Below are positions 6,982 through 7,405 of a stretch of 7,405 nt of DNA, piece by piece. Below the pieces are notes generated by a model. That model saw nothing but the letters and a program-made list of their open reading frames with translations, searched no databases and was not told where the DNA came from. Numbering within the stretch: the first letter of the stretch is position 1; each line of letters opens with the position of its first letter. A program made the translations under genes and the position numbers. The DNA is taken from contig CAIWKU010000058.1 of NCBI GenBank assembly GCA_903913355.1, positions 1-7,405 of the forward strand, written 5' to 3'. This DNA is from an uncultured Bacteroidota bacterium (GTDB taxonomy: Bacteria > Bacteroidota > Bacteroidia > Chitinophagales > Chitinophagaceae).

Positions 6982-7055
6982 GGATCGGTAGTTCAGTTGG
7001 TTAGAATGCCGCCCTGTCACGGCGGAGGTCGCGGGTTCGAGTCCCGTCCGGTCCG
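6982..7055 (+). tRNA. tRNA-Asp (anticodon GTC)
   Basis: A full 74-nt cloverleaf can be drawn. The acceptor is GGATCGG with CCGGTCC (one G-U). The D stem is GTTC/GAAT. The anticodon stem CCGCC/GGCGG holds the loop CTGTCAC with GTC at 7016-7018. The variable loop is AGGTC, and the T arm is GCGGG/CCCGT with loop TTCGAGT. The discriminator is G7055, as expected for Asp. The following bases are CAC, so the CCA end is not encoded and must be added after transcription. The gene stands alone with its own promoter and terminator. Confidence 0.98.
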
Positions 7056-7069
7056 CACAGATTACCTTG

Positions 7070-7100
7070 AAACCCGCGCTAGTCGCGGGTTTTTCTTTTT
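7070..7100 (+). terminator. Intrinsic terminator of the tRNA-Asp unit
   Basis: AAACCCGCG (7070-7078) pairs perfectly with CGCGGGTTT (7084-7092) around the loop CTAGT. Five Ts (7090-7094), one C and five more Ts (7096-7100) follow. It starts 15 nt after the tRNA end. This is a strong Rho-independent terminator. Confidence 0.93.
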
Positions 7101-7405
7101 AGTAGATATAAAGCAAATTAGTTATCAAACTGTACTGGTCGCCTACCAATTCTTTACCAAACTTGATATTACTAAGCTAATTGATTAACAAAAGTTGCTT
7201 AGGTAATCAAAAAAAAATACATTCACATAGTAAAATATTTATATAACTACGGCTGCTATAAAAACTCCTTGAATTGAACAAAAAAGCATTGGCCCAGCTC
7301 TTGAGATTTATCTATAGAAATAATTTTGAAAATGTTAAATATTTGTATGCAATGATTGTGGTGCCTCTTTTCAAAACGATTATGAAAAGCCTATCCTTGT
7401 AAATA
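7101..7405. other. AT-rich stretch with no supported gene
   Basis: No ORF with convincing start, length and family resemblance is seen on either strand. An imperfect inverted repeat is present: TTGAT and TAAGC (7164-7177) against GCTTA and ATCAA (7197-7210). Two overlapping frames approach the right edge. One runs from a possible TTG at 7274 to a TAA at 7400-7402 (ELNKKALAQLLRFIYRNN, then more). The other, open from 7348 to the edge, reads CNDCGASFQNDYEKPILVN but has no start codon in its own frame. Both are too short to call. Confidence 0.4.

Noticed and set aside
7033..7055. tRNA-Asp 3' end as an integrated-element attachment site
   Set aside because: No repeat of the tRNA 3' end and no integrase is visible downstream within the window.
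6997..7188. 63-codon plus-strand frame crossing the tRNA and its terminator
   Set aside because: It starts inside tRNA-Asp and reads through a strong terminator, so it is not a gene.
7164..7210. Inverted repeat as a second terminator
   Set aside because: It is imperfect with a 19-nt loop and is followed by As rather than Ts on the plus strand; on the minus strand the T-run precedes the stem.

Overview
The window looks like chromosomal DNA from a member of the Bacteroidota, probably near Chitinophagaceae. That placement is inferred from protein style, moderate-to-low GC, A-rich starts without clear Shine-Dalgarno sequences, and promoter-like TTTG / TAnnTTTG pairs. No search was run.

Layout: (1) 2-3264, plus strand. 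A GH78 alpha-L-rhamnosidase-like gene, cut by the left edge, is followed after 29 bp by a Tat-exported Gfo/Idh/MocA oxidoreductase; the two form a probable sugar-catabolism operon. (2) 3265-3547, intergenic. It holds a 39-bp-arm imperfect palindrome resembling dispersed intergenic repeats of Bacteroidota, then a promoter, then a complete fluoride (crcB-type) riboswitch with a visible translational switching helix. (3) 3548-4840, plus strand. A CLC-family transporter with the GREGT and GGEVTP signatures of CLC-F fluoride/proton antiporters. Riboswitch and transporter make a self-contained fluoride-resistance unit. (4) 4867-5750, minus strand. dapA, with its last 58 codons displaced by an apparent one-base deletion near 5040-5042. 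(5) 5811-6806, minus strand. accA, probably co-transcribed with dapA. (6) 6859-7100, plus strand. A single-gene tRNA-Asp(GTC) unit with its own promoter, a leader hairpin and an intrinsic terminator. (7) 7101-7405. AT-rich DNA with no gene I can support, though one cysteine-containing reading frame runs off the right edge.

The best-supported find is the fluoride sensing and export unit: promoter, aptamer starting almost at +1, an 11-bp helix that would mask the start region of the transporter, and a transporter with fluoride-type selectivity residues. It is a known class of system, but annotation pipelines commonly label the gene only as a chloride channel. The second point to check is the dapA frameshift, because the gene is normally needed for diaminopimelate and lysine synthesis.
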